Shown here: piece by piece, positions 1-7,688 of the stretch | How the letters are laid out: each line of letters opens with the position of its first letter | Numbering within the stretch: the stretch's first letter is position 1 | From: a virus | IMG/VR virus record: IMGVR_UViG_3300042691_033239 | Coordinates: 1 to 64,000 of that record | Strand: one strand, 5' to 3' | Length of the DNA stretch: 64,000 nt | Program-made: the position numbers and the translations under genes | The notes under the pieces: generated by a model | Told to the model about the DNA's origin: nothing | The model's database searches: none | Seen by the model: the letters and a program-made list of their open reading frames with translations, nothing else

Positions 1-1
1 T

Positions 2-256
2 TTGATGCTTGATACTTGGGCAGAAATCATTCCTGTATCTTTCTATGTGGGAGCAACGGGACGTATGCCAGAAATCAAGAATGCATCATCCATTCAGACA
101 TTCTTCGGAAAGGATGATCTCCAGAAGGATTTTCCTGACATTAGTGTGTCGAAGGATGATGCTGAGGCAACCTTCATTGTGGTAGATAACCAGATGATCT
201 TCACAATCTCAGAAGGAAAGCGATATATTTCCCTCAAGCCAGAACTTTCCGAGTAA
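2..256 (+). CDS. Unknown protein, 3' part (truncated by window edge)
   Basis: An open frame runs from the window edge to a TAA at 254-256. It gives 84 residues if the TTG at position 2 is counted, but the true start probably lies outside the window. The visible part is acidic and mixed in composition, with no membrane segment, cysteine cluster or motif I recognise. It lies 82 nt upstream of the lysyl-tRNA synthetase gene on the same strand and so may share its transcript. A short inverted repeat (267-272 with 281-286) lies in the gap but lacks a convincing T-run. No function is proposed. Confidence 0.6.
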   Translation: MMLDTWAEIIPVSFYVGATGRMPEIKNASSIQTFFGKDDLQKDFPDISVSKDDAEATFIVVDNQMIFTISEGKRYISLKPELSE

Positions 257-338
257 ATAAAAATACGGAAGGTGAAATACCCTTCCATGAAGTTTAGTTT
301 ATTATCAAGCTACGATCTCTTTCTCTCTAAGAGGAAAC

Positions 339-2012
339 ATGAAGACATACGCCGAAAGAATTGCATCTATTTCTCCCCTCATGGTAGAGAATTACGAGAA
401 AATTGAAAAGCTTCGCAATGATGGGAAGAATCCATTCCGCAATGATGCTATGTATTCACATTCATTGGGCATGTTCTATTATAAATACAAAGATCTATCA
501 AAAGAAGCTATTGATACTGAGAATTCGTGTGATTCGGAAGAATGGTCTTTCAATGGAAAGGTTCGTTTTATCCGGAGAATGGGCAAGGCTATTTTCCTTA
601 AGATTCAGAATGAAAATACATTCACCGTAACAAAGCCATCTTACGGAGAGTTTGTTCCAACAGACAATTTCCTTCAAATCTTTGTCTCTAAAGAAACGGT
701 TGGGGAAAGTGTTTTCTCAGACATTGATCATTTAGACATTGGAGACATCATTAGTGTTTCCGGCGTTGCAATGAGAACAAAAACTGGCGAACTTTCTCTC
801 AATGCAAAAAATCTACATGTTCTTACAAAGAGCATTCGATCTCTTCCAAAGGTCAATGGATTTGCAGATGTAGAGACTCGATATCGTCAGCGGTATGCAG
901 ATCTTATCGTCAATGATCTTTCAAGAAAAAGGCTGATAACGAGAACAAAAATCATTTCTATAATCAGAAGTATTTTTTCTGGATATGAATATATGGAAGT
1001 GGAAACACCTATGCTTCATCCAACTTTAGGTGGTGCAAATGCGCGTCCATTTATTACGCATCACAACGCATTGGATATGGAATTCTATCTCAGAATTGCG
1101 CCCGAGCTTTATCTTAAGAGATTGCTTGTTGGTGGATTTGAAAAGGTATTTGAGATCAATCGTAATTTCAGAAATGAAGGAATGAGTACGCAGCATAATC
1201 CAGAATTCACAATGTTGGAATTCTATGCCGCATATAAAGATGTCAATTATCTAATTAATACAATTGAAGATATTTTTATGTCGATTGCGAACAGCATGAG
1301 GTATGGAAAAATTCTTTTCGATCCTCCAGAAGTTGATGAGAATGGAGATCTTCCTAAGAATTGGGGTCTTTTTAGAGATCCTGAAACATATAGTCTTTGT
1401 ATTATTGTTGATGGAAGAAAGATTGAGATCCCGTCAAATAAAAATCTAAGATTCAATAGAATTTCTATCATTGATGAAGTGCAAAAGCTTCTTGGTGTAG
1501 AAGACAGAGAATCAGTTTGGAGTCGCGATACTCTTGTGAACTATTGCAATCAGAATAATGTTCATATTCCCCATGGTGATGAGGGAAATATCATCTATGC
1601 AATCTTTGAAAGTAAGATTGAGAAAAACATTCAAGATCCTACATTTGTATTGGATTATCCGACAAGTGTATCCCCATTGGCAAGAAGGAACGATAAGGAT
1701 CCTAGAATTGTGGATAGATTTGAGTTCTTTATCATGGGAAGAGAAATTGCCAATGGATTCTCTGAATTGAACGATCCGGAGGACCAATACAATCGATTTG
1801 CAGAGCAGCTAAATAATGCGAGAGAGCATGGTGACGCAGAGGCTATGCAGATGGATGAGGATTATATCCGCGCCCTAGAATATGGAATGCCGCCTGCTGC
1901 TGGCGCTGGCATAGGAATCGATAGGCTCGTTATGCTTTTCACTGGTGCTAGCTCGATTCGTGATGTAGTGTTCTTCCCACACATGCGAAAAGAAATCGCA
2001 GAAGGAGAATGA
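339..2012 (+). CDS. lysS: Lysyl-tRNA synthetase, class II
   Basis: Activates lysine with ATP and charges tRNA-Lys. The 557 residues hold the full class IIb layout: an N-terminal anticodon-binding OB fold (about 65-165), motif 1 (about 202-225), motif 2 (268-296, containing RNEGMSTQHNPEFTMLEFY) and motif 3 (about 520-545, containing GIGIDRLVMLF). The LysRS signature GREIANGFSELNDPEDQ is at 468-484. The OB fold excludes the shorter EpmA/PoxA paralogues. Compared with E. coli LysRS (505 aa, from memory) there are about 40 extra residues after motif 2 (about 325-365). All catalytic blocks look intact, so an active enzyme is expected. The ATG follows AAGAGGAAAC, a good ribosome-binding site. A phage-borne LysRS is uncommon. 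It could replace or supplement the host enzyme, or have a second role such as dinucleotide synthesis; the sequence cannot decide. Confidence 0.96.
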   Translation: MKTYAERIASISPLMVENYEKIEKLRNDGKNPFRNDAMYSHSLGMFYYKYKDLSKEAIDTENSCDSEEWSFNGKVRFIRRMGKAIFLKIQNENTFTVTKPSYGEFVPTDNFLQIFVSKETVGESVFSDIDHLDIGDIISVSGVAMRTKTGELSLNAKNLHVLTKSIRSLPKVNGFADVETRYRQRYADLIVNDLSRKRLITRTKIISIIRSIFSGYEYMEVETPMLHPTLGGANARPFITHHNALDMEFYLRIAPELYLKRLLVGGFEKVFEINRNFRNEGMSTQHNPEFTMLEFYAAYKDVNYLINTIEDIFMSIANSMRYGKILFDPPEVDENGDLPKNWGLFRDPETYSLCIIVDGRKIEIPSNKNLRFNRISIIDEVQKLLGVEDRESVWSRDTLVNYCNQNNVHIPHGDEGNIIYAIFESKIEKNIQDPTFVLDYPTSVSPLARRNDKDPRIVDRFEFFIMGREIANGFSELNDPEDQYNRFAEQLNNAREHGDAEAMQMDEDYIRALEYGMPPAAGAGIGIDRLVMLFTGASSIRDVVFFPHMRKEIAEGE

Positions 2013-2018
2013 TTTTTT

Positions 2019-2120
2019 ATGAGCGATGAACAATCCATTAGAATAATTCGAACTATTAACATTGTTATGATATTCGCAGTTTTTATTTTGTTTTTGTATG
2101 CACTTACACTAAGTTACTAA
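2019..2120 (+). CDS. 33-residue single-pass membrane peptide
   Basis: A short frame begins with ATG at 2019, seven nt after the LysRS stop, and ends with TAA at 2118-2120. A GGAG at 2004-2007, inside the end of lysS, is a plausible ribosome-binding site about 11 nt upstream. The peptide has a short polar, charged start (MSDEQSIRIIRT) followed by about 20 hydrophobic residues, so it would be a one-helix membrane peptide. Position and ribosome-binding site suggest co-translation with lysS, but such a short frame in AT-rich DNA could also be accidental. No function can be given. Confidence 0.45.
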   Translation: MSDEQSIRIIRTINIVMIFAVFILFLYALTLSY

Positions 2121-2141
2121 AAAATAATTGGAGATAAATAT

Positions 2142-2594
2142 ATGAGTGAAAAAATTTTTATTGATGCGGATATACTAAGAAAATTGAATTACTCTAAATG
2201 TGTTCTAAGTGTTGATGAGCAAAAATCTATTATTGAGAAAATGTTATTTGATGCGAATGCGGAAATGAGTGAGCTTGAATCCTTCTCAAGTGTATATTCC
2301 TTCTTATTTCATCATAATGATCTTTGGGATTTTGATCCGGAAGACGAAGAAGATAGAAAGAATTATCCTTTGGTAGCTTCCCTTTACGATAATGTTGATA
2401 TCATTTACAGACTAGGCGGATATGAAGGGGAAGGAGATACTGTTTTGGTTCTCTGTATATATAAACCACAAAATATCCTTTTCTTGTTTGATGGATGGTA
2501 TGGTTCGTATAGCGGAATCGAGTGGAATGATGACAATTTAACAATCATTCCAGAAATGAAAGAAACTACGTGCATGGTTTGCACTTTAGATTAA
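2142..2594 (+). CDS. Tandem paralogue family, member 1 of 6
   Basis: First of six adjacent genes coding for related 136-167 residue proteins. This one has 150 residues. The shared plan is an N-terminal helix with the pattern (L)..Y..C.LS..EQ (here residues 10-27), an acidic variable middle, a glycine-rich turn (GGYEGEGD, about 91-98) and a C-terminal block IYKPQNILFLFDGWYGSYSG followed by an acidic tail. GGAG lies about 10 nt before the ATG. It is acidic with no signal peptide or membrane helix, so cytosolic. The tryptophan/tyrosine-rich C-terminal block suggests a small beta-rich binding domain. I do not recognise the family; function unknown. Confidence 0.85.
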   Translation: MSEKIFIDADILRKLNYSKCVLSVDEQKSIIEKMLFDANAEMSELESFSSVYSFLFHHNDLWDFDPEDEEDRKNYPLVASLYDNVDIIYRLGGYEGEGDTVLVLCIYKPQNILFLFDGWYGSYSGIEWNDDNLTIIPEMKETTCMVCTLD

Positions 2595-2621
2595 CAAATA
2601 AATAAACACAAAGAGGAAAAA

Positions 2622-3032
2622 ATGAAAAGAGTTCTTGAAGACAACGCAGTTGAAAAGCTTAATAAGCTCGGATATGAAAAGTGCGAACTTTCTATTCCTG
2701 AACAGCATGATATTATCACGGAATTTCTTCGTTCTTTTAAAGAAGCATTTGAGGAAGAAGGGGGAAATCTGTACTCTGAGCTAAACTGGAGATGTGATGA
2801 AAATTATGGAAATATCAGGGAGAGATTTCCGATCCTAAATGATTACACATGCATTTATAGTTTTGGTGGTGGTGAAGGTGGAGGAGAAAATGTCGAAAGA
2901 CTTTATCTTTACAAGCCTAAAAATATTCTCTTTTATGTATCTGGATGGTATGAATCATATAATGGAACAACATGGGAAAATGAATTTGAAATTGTACCGG
3001 AACTTAAATCCGTAACTTGCCTTACATTTTAA
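2622..3032 (+). CDS. Tandem paralogue family, member 2 of 6
   Basis: 136 residues, the most typical copy. It has the helix with LGYEKCELSIPEQ near residues 14-26, a run of Glu in the middle, the glycine turn FGGGEGGGE (about 82-90), then YKPKNILFYVSGWYESYNG and a short tail ending in TCLTF. The ribosome-binding site AGAGGAAAAA precedes the ATG. It follows member 1 after 27 nt on the same strand, consistent with one transcript. Conserved glycines and aromatic residues and a variable acidic middle suggest divergence of binding specificity after duplication. This is inference; no function is known to me. Confidence 0.85.
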   Translation: MKRVLEDNAVEKLNKLGYEKCELSIPEQHDIITEFLRSFKEAFEEEGGNLYSELNWRCDENYGNIRERFPILNDYTCIYSFGGGEGGGENVERLYLYKPKNILFYVSGWYESYNGTTWENEFEIVPELKSVTCLTF

Positions 3033-3047
3033 AAAATGGAGTAATAT

Positions 3048-3467
3048 ATGCCTGGAAGAATGCTAAATACAAAAAGAGTCGAATGGCTAAAATCGCATGG
3101 ATACACTCCAAATGAACTTCCAATTGAAAAGCAAAAGGAATTCATACTTGAATTGCTCAATTCATTCATGGAAGTGGAAGAAATCAGCGATGAATGTCGA
3201 GATATTTATCACATGATGATGTGTTTTGTAAACGGAAATGATACTGGCAATGACGATCTTCTAAATGAAGCATTTGAAGTTATTTATGGATCTGATCCTG
3301 TGCATGAAGGTGATTATGTATTTAGAGAAGAAGCTCTGATTCTTCATAAGGAAACCAATATCCTTTTCCTCATTCATTACTTTACTTCTTCTTATGACGA
3401 AGATGAAGCGGGGAATGATTTTGATATTATTCCAAGACTAAATGAAGTAACTACATTCGACTTTTAA
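3048..3467 (+). CDS. Tandem paralogue family, member 3 of 6 (degenerate glycine turn)
   Basis: 139 residues. The N-terminal helix pattern is clear (LKSHGYTPNELPIEKQ), and the C-terminal block survives as KETNILFLIHYFTSSYDE, but the glycine-rich turn of members 1, 2, 5 and 6 is lost and the WY pair is altered. The tail still ends in the family pattern TTFDF. GGAG lies about 9 nt before the ATG, and the spacing from member 2 is 15 nt. The altered turn places this copy with member 4 in a subgroup. Function unknown. Confidence 0.82.
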   Translation: MPGRMLNTKRVEWLKSHGYTPNELPIEKQKEFILELLNSFMEVEEISDECRDIYHMMMCFVNGNDTGNDDLLNEAFEVIYGSDPVHEGDYVFREEALILHKETNILFLIHYFTSSYDEDEAGNDFDIIPRLNEVTTFDF

Positions 3468-3479
3468 AAAAGAAATAGA

Positions 3480-3896
3480 ATGACCAAAAATACCAGAATA
3501 CTAACAGAAGAACAGTCAAAGATATTGATTGCTCATGGATATGAAGCAAGTCAACTTTCCCTAGATAAACAGAAAGAATTTGTGATATCTCGGCTAAACC
3601 AACTTTATGAAAATGATGAAGTTCAAGAAGAATCTGATGATATCTATGATATGTTAGGAAAATTTGGATTCGGCTGGTATGGAAATGATGAAATAGAAGA
3701 ATCCCTCATGGTTGTTCATGAATATACAGGAGAAGAGTATGGATTTCGCAAGAAAATAGAATTTCTCTTTCTTTGCAAAGAGAATAATATTCTTTTTTCA
3801 GTCAAAGGATACTATTCATCTTATGATGGCCTTGATATTGAAAAAGATATCACGATTGTTGAAAGATTGCACGAAATTAAAACATTTAGATATTAA
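3480..3896 (+). CDS. Tandem paralogue family, member 4 of 6
   Basis: 138 residues. It has the helix pattern LIAHGYEASQLSLDKQ near residues 15-30, and a C-terminal block with KENNILFSVKGYYSSYDG and a final TFRY. Like member 3 it lacks the GGxEGGGD turn, so members 3 and 4 look like the most recent duplication or a shared subgroup. The ribosome-binding site is weak (AAAGAAATAGA), and the gene starts 12 nt after member 3, so it may rely on coupling to the upstream cistron. Function unknown. Confidence 0.82.
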   Translation: MTKNTRILTEEQSKILIAHGYEASQLSLDKQKEFVISRLNQLYENDEVQEESDDIYDMLGKFGFGWYGNDEIEESLMVVHEYTGEEYGFRKKIEFLFLCKENNILFSVKGYYSSYDGLDIEKDITIVERLHEIKTFRY

Positions 3897-3911
3897 GAGA
3901 GGATGATAGAA

Positions 3912-4406
3912 ATGGAAAACGGAGAAAATTATTCTTATGAAGTGGCGCCAAGTTATATCATTCATAATCTTTACACAGTGTATAATTATACGCCCTGTGA
4001 TCTTTCAGAAGAAGAGCAATTGGCGGCAATTAAATTGGGATGGGATCTGTTTGTTATTAAGGAAACAGATGCCAGGGAAGCAAAAGCCAAAAAAGGATAT
4101 ATCGGTTATGTAAATGAACTTAATTTATCACAAAAAAGTTTTCCTCACCAACTAATGGATAATAGCGATCTGTTTACATATGGATGTCAGGATATGGGAA
4201 AAACCGATTTTGTATGCATATGGCAAATCGGAGGGACAGAAGGAGATGGGGAATTCTACAAAAAATATATTCTTTATAAGCCGCTCAATATCATATTCTC
4301 ATTTCAAGGGTATTATGAATCATATTCAGATGCAATTTGGTATCCAGATACATTAAAATTCATTAAAGGGACAAAGAAAATTACAGTGGATGCCTTTGTA
4401 TTTTAA
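3912..4406 (+). CDS. Tandem paralogue family, member 5 of 6
   Basis: The longest and most divergent copy. I place the start at the ATG at 3912 (164 residues) because GAGAGG at 3897-3902 lies 9 nt upstream. The alternative ATG at 3903 would directly abut that ribosome-binding site. It keeps the helix pattern (YNYTPCDLSEEEQ), the turn (IGGTEGDGE) and the block LYKPLNIIFSFQGYYESYSD, and adds residues in the variable middle. It follows member 4 by 15 nt. No membrane segment or signal peptide. Function unknown. Confidence 0.82.
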   Translation: MENGENYSYEVAPSYIIHNLYTVYNYTPCDLSEEEQLAAIKLGWDLFVIKETDAREAKAKKGYIGYVNELNLSQKSFPHQLMDNSDLFTYGCQDMGKTDFVCIWQIGGTEGDGEFYKKYILYKPLNIIFSFQGYYESYSDAIWYPDTLKFIKGTKKITVDAFVF

Positions 4407-4421
4407 GAAGGAGTAAAAATC

Positions 4422-4862
4422 ATGAGTACAGAAATTAATTTAGATAATTTAAAAGATATTTCGCCAAGAGATATAATAAGCGCAAAGAGAGTTAAGTATC
4501 TATTTGATACTCTTGGGTATACGCCATCTACATTGAGCGTCAGTGAGCAAAAAGCTACTCTAAAAAGAGTGTGGGAAAGATGGGAAGCAGATCATCAAGA
4601 AGATTATGAAGAATTCGGTAATTGGGGGCCATTTCCCGGAAATGATGATGATGAAATAAGGAATCCTGATTTTTACACAATATCTACATTCGGGGGGCAT
4701 GAGGGCGGTGGAGATATTGCAACCGGACTTTATCTCTATAAGCCAGAAAATATTCTTTTCTCATTTGAAGGGCATTATAGTTCATATGATGGAACAGAAT
4801 GGCATGAAGATTCACTAGAGATTGTCGAGAATATTCGACCAGTAACAGTATTTATTTACTAA
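4422..4862 (+). CDS. Tandem paralogue family, member 6 of 6
   Basis: 146 residues with all family landmarks: LGYTPSTLSVSEQ near residues 31-43, glycine turn FGGHEGGGD (about 90-98), block LYKPENILFSFEGHYSSYDG and tail ending VTVFIY. It has about 20 extra N-terminal residues relative to member 2. A strong ribosome-binding site AAGGAG lies 9 nt before the ATG. It is the last gene of the plus-strand run; a convergent minus-strand gene ends 59 nt downstream, and I see no good terminator in the gap, only a weak CATGAAA/TTTCATG repeat. Function unknown. Confidence 0.85.
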   Translation: MSTEINLDNLKDISPRDIISAKRVKYLFDTLGYTPSTLSVSEQKATLKRVWERWEADHQEDYEEFGNWGPFPGNDDDEIRNPDFYTISTFGGHEGGGDIATGLYLYKPENILFSFEGHYSSYDGTEWHEDSLEIVENIRPVTVFIY

Positions 4863-4921
4863 TATATTAAGATCATGAAAATTTCATGGAAGAAGTCATG
4901 TATATTCCTAATGTTTTACGC

Positions 4922-5755
4922 TTAATCCACGTAGGATAGTTGCATTACGACCCAACCAACAGATGAATGGTAAATGCATTTGAATTGATCTGCGAATCCA
5001 TCGCAATCAAAGCGCCTGAACGCATTTTTTCTGTTATTTATTGCTGTATCATCTTCACATCTAAATCTTAATTCAAGATCATCATTTTGATTATTATCAA
5101 AAGTGAATATATTGATAGTATCTCCCGTTTGAACTTCCGCTGTAGGAAGATAGATAATACATTCATCAACAACTCCCTCTTCATTAACATCATAATCAAT
5201 ATTGAGTGACCAAATATTCGTATTGAAATCATTTTTGTAAAGATAAAAATCAGGACTATCATCAAAGTAAATCTCGAAATCCCATGATATTTCCATGATC
5301 ATTTCGCCATCACCTGGGTAAACATCAATGTCTGTAAAGACCTGCGAACCTATCTCATCATCAAGAATTGCCAAAGCAAATTTATTTAAAAGATCTTCTG
5401 CACCAATATTTGATTCGGCTGAGATGTAAATTGTCTCATTATTTTCCTCACTGCCATCATTTTCACCTAACGCAAATTCAACACGAAGAATAGCCGTATC
5501 ATCAGGAAATGTAAAATCACTTAGAGCATCGGAAGAAATTCTTATTCTATATGTTCTGTTCTGATTCACGTTTGATAAAACATAATTGGAATTCGCAACG
5601 AGATAATGAGGGCCATCACCAGCATAAAGCAATTCACTTGTGGAAGTGAATGTGTCTCCACCGCCACCGCCAATTCTTGATATAACTGAATTGCCGCCTG
5701 ATTTTCTTTGCACAAATCCTTTCTTTGGATCTATCTCAACAATTATACCCGCCAT
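4922..5755 (-). CDS. Probable virion or fibre-associated protein, unknown
   Basis: 277 residues. A short N-terminal segment (MAGIIVEIDPKKGFVQRK) leads to a glycine stretch (GGGGGD, about 29-34), followed by acidic sequence dominated by alternating polar/hydrophobic residues typical of beta-sandwich phage structural proteins. The final 40 residues hold two cysteines and an aromatic-rich end. No catalytic motif is visible. Composition resembles the beta-rich structural genes at 42-64 kb, from which it is isolated. AGGGG lies about 11 nt upstream of the ATG. The role as a fibre or decoration protein is inferred from composition only. Confidence 0.6.
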   Translation of the reverse strand: MAGIIVEIDPKKGFVQRKSGGNSVISRIGGGGGDTFTSTSELLYAGDGPHYLVANSNYVLSNVNQNRTYRIRISSDALSDFTFPDDTAILRVEFALGENDGSEENNETIYISAESNIGAEDLLNKFALAILDDEIGSQVFTDIDVYPGDGEMIMEISWDFEIYFDDSPDFYLYKNDFNTNIWSLNIDYDVNEEGVVDECIIYLPTAEVQTGDTINIFTFDNNQNDDLELRFRCEDDTAINNRKNAFRRFDCDGFADQFKCIYHSSVGWVVMQLSYVD

Positions 5756-6092
5756 GCTAAATACATCCCCTAATCTATTTCGTGAAAATTAAATTTATTA
5801 AATTTATCAAATGATAAATAAAAAATATCATAATCAGTGATACAGATATTACCATAAAATATTTATATAAATAAGCATAAATAACTATAAATAAAAATAT
5901 CCACAAAATATTTAAATTTAAAAATATCTTAGATATGTTTGATATGTACTTATTATTCTTTATCATATACTAATAATTATATTGACAGATGAATTAAGTG
6001 CGCACATTGATCCAATGCTAATTTGGATTACAAAAATGAAATTGTGAGCTAGGTTAATTCGACCAAGGATAAATTTCTTGTGCTGGTTGCTG
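5756..6092. other. AT-rich intergenic stretch between divergent genes
   Basis: About 420 nt separate the start of the minus-strand gene at 5755 from the start of the plus-strand gene at 6174. The left part is extremely AT-rich. It contains a 63-codon minus-strand frame (5775-5966) encoding two hydrophobic segments but with no ribosome-binding site, so I do not accept it as a gene. Matches to the T4 late promoter box TATAAATA occur on both strands (5860-5867 minus, 5886-5893 plus), which is expected by chance in such DNA. The right end carries a good promoter, listed separately. Confidence 0.5.
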
Positions 6093-6121
6093 TTGACACG
6101 GCGGCATGACTGCGCTAGATT
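6093..6121 (+). promoter_or_regulatory. sigma70-like promoter for the 6174 gene
   Basis: A perfect TTGACA (6093-6098) is followed after 17 nt by TAGATT (6116-6121, 4 of 6 matches to TATAAT). The predicted start point near 6128 gives a leader of about 45 nt to the ATG at 6174, which is preceded by AGGAAG. Position and fit are good for a host-polymerase early promoter. Confidence 0.6.
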
Positions 6122-6173
6122 TTGTACTGTCAAGAATTCCCACTTTTTTACTTTCAGGAAGATAAAAACAACT

Positions 6174-7583
6174 ATGATTATTCAAGGAAGCGAAATCAAA
6201 GTTCATAATAAATACTCTGACATCAGGGATCTGGCTACAATCATTAACGCCAGTAATAATCCGGAAAGGCTTAGTAGATTTTTTGATGAGAAGTTTTCTA
6301 TTAAAAAAGAAAAGAGTCACTTGACTGCTATAATCAGGTTGATGATTGAGAATGTGAAGCCAAAAAGAACATTGACTGAGTATGAAAAAAATGTATTGGC
6401 TAAATTTGAGCAAATGGAATTGCTTGACAAATCCAATATCAACATTGAAAATCATTTTGTAAATTTCTTTGGGTTTTCTTCGTTAGAGGAAGTTATCTCT
6501 ATTAATTATGATAAATTTATTGAAAAAATTGTAAGCACAATTGATCAAAAAAGCAAAGATATTGAGAGGCATTGTTCCAGCAAAGAAAGCTATGATGCGG
6601 ATGAAGACTTCAGAATTATATTAGAAATAATTGATAATTGGGATGAATTTCTTCTGTTCATTTACATTTCCAGAATAAATAATAAAAACTTAGAATTTCT
6701 TCAAAAATACAATGAGACTCATGATCTAGATGAATTGTTAACTGATTCTCTCATTGAAACATCTGGTGGATATTATAATATTAAAAAAGCCTTTGAAAAA
6801 TATTTCGAGAAATACGAAAATTATATTTTCTACGTATCTCAGAGTAATATAAAAAATCCAGATATTGATAATATCATAAACAATATGATTTTATTTTATA
6901 AAAGCTCAATAAATTTCATTGATGAGGCGAAAAATATTAATGACTATTTGTATCCAGTAAGAGATTTAGGATTGGGATTTTATAGTAACTGGAGCAGCGA
7001 TGTTCATAATCGTATGATTACCCTAATCAATGCTATTGATGGGGTTGATTATGAAAATAAGTCAGAATTGATTCATTTGTATTATATATGGAATTTTATT
7101 GCCGAGAATGAAAGGCAATGTCATAGAGTACCAACCTTCTTGCGTGGCCTTGATCACAACAAAGAAATTAAAATTTTTCTAAAATATGCCCAAAGGCATA
7201 TAGATCTGGGGAATCGATATAAAGAAAATGGAACGTTATATCACATAACAAATAAAAGTAATCTAAATTACGAAACTTTATTGGAATTGCATAATGTCAT
7301 CATAAAGATGAAATCTAATATAAAAATTTCATATGATTCTGATATAAAAAATCATCATCGATATCTATACGAATTATATGATAATTTGTCCAAAAATCCC
7401 TGCTTGGGGGCTTGCCCAATTCTTCAATCCGAAGTGTATTCTTTGAATGATAAAAAGCTTAGAACAAAGATTCTGAGATTTTCTAGTGTTATTTGTCCAA
7501 AAGTAAAGAATAAGGCTGAAAAATCTCTTGACCAAAATATCAAAAGTATCATTGCTGAAAGGAAGAACATAGGAACTTGGTAA
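6174..7583 (+). CDS. Unknown helical protein, 469 residues
   Basis: A mostly alpha-helical, Lys/Asn/Ile-rich soluble protein with no membrane segment. The open frame extends upstream to 6078, but I choose the ATG at 6174: it has AGGAAG 12 nt upstream, and a promoter whose -35 box lies at 6093, so an earlier start would lie at or before the transcription start. The extra N-terminal residues also look unlike the rest. Cysteines cluster near the C-terminus (CLGAC and VICP), which might bind metal. No known domain is recognised. Its strong promoter and position in an accessory region suggest an early host-interaction gene, but this is only inference. Confidence 0.7.
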   Translation: MIIQGSEIKVHNKYSDIRDLATIINASNNPERLSRFFDEKFSIKKEKSHLTAIIRLMIENVKPKRTLTEYEKNVLAKFEQMELLDKSNINIENHFVNFFGFSSLEEVISINYDKFIEKIVSTIDQKSKDIERHCSSKESYDADEDFRIILEIIDNWDEFLLFIYISRINNKNLEFLQKYNETHDLDELLTDSLIETSGGYYNIKKAFEKYFEKYENYIFYVSQSNIKNPDIDNIINNMILFYKSSINFIDEAKNINDYLYPVRDLGLGFYSNWSSDVHNRMITLINAIDGVDYENKSELIHLYYIWNFIAENERQCHRVPTFLRGLDHNKEIKIFLKYAQRHIDLGNRYKENGTLYHITNKSNLNYETLLELHNVIIKMKSNIKISYDSDIKNHHRYLYELYDNLSKNPCLGACPILQSEVYSLNDKKLRTKILRFSSVICPKVKNKAEKSLDQNIKSIIAERKNIGTW

Positions 7584-7588
7584 AAAGG

Positions 7589-7618
7589 TTGACGAAGTTA
7601 GTCCTCACGGCCTAAAAT
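7589..7618 (+). promoter_or_regulatory. sigma70-like promoter for the 7689-11155 gene run
   Basis: TTGACG (7589-7594), an 18 nt spacer, then TAAAAT (7613-7618, 5 of 6). A second GGTTGAC box lies 39 nt further on (7626-7632), but no -10 at normal spacing follows it, so it may be a duplicated half-site or a regulator site. The promoter fills the 105 nt gap before five closely spaced plus-strand genes. Confidence 0.5.
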
Positions 7619-7688
7619 ATCGAGAGGTTGACTTAGGGCTCAAGATGGGTAAGACTAGATCTATCATAACAGCAAAAGGAAAGCAAAT

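Noticed and set aside
267-286. Inverted repeat GGAAGG/CCTTCC before lysS as a terminator
   Set aside because: Six-bp stem with an 8-nt loop and no T-run directly after it; too weak to call.
5860-5893. TATAAATA boxes on both strands
   Set aside because: Found in very AT-rich sequence on both strands with no consistent relation to gene starts.
5775-5966. 63-codon minus-strand frame with two hydrophobic segments
   Set aside because: No ribosome-binding site, and in extremely AT-rich DNA hydrophobic Ile/Leu/Phe codons arise by composition alone.
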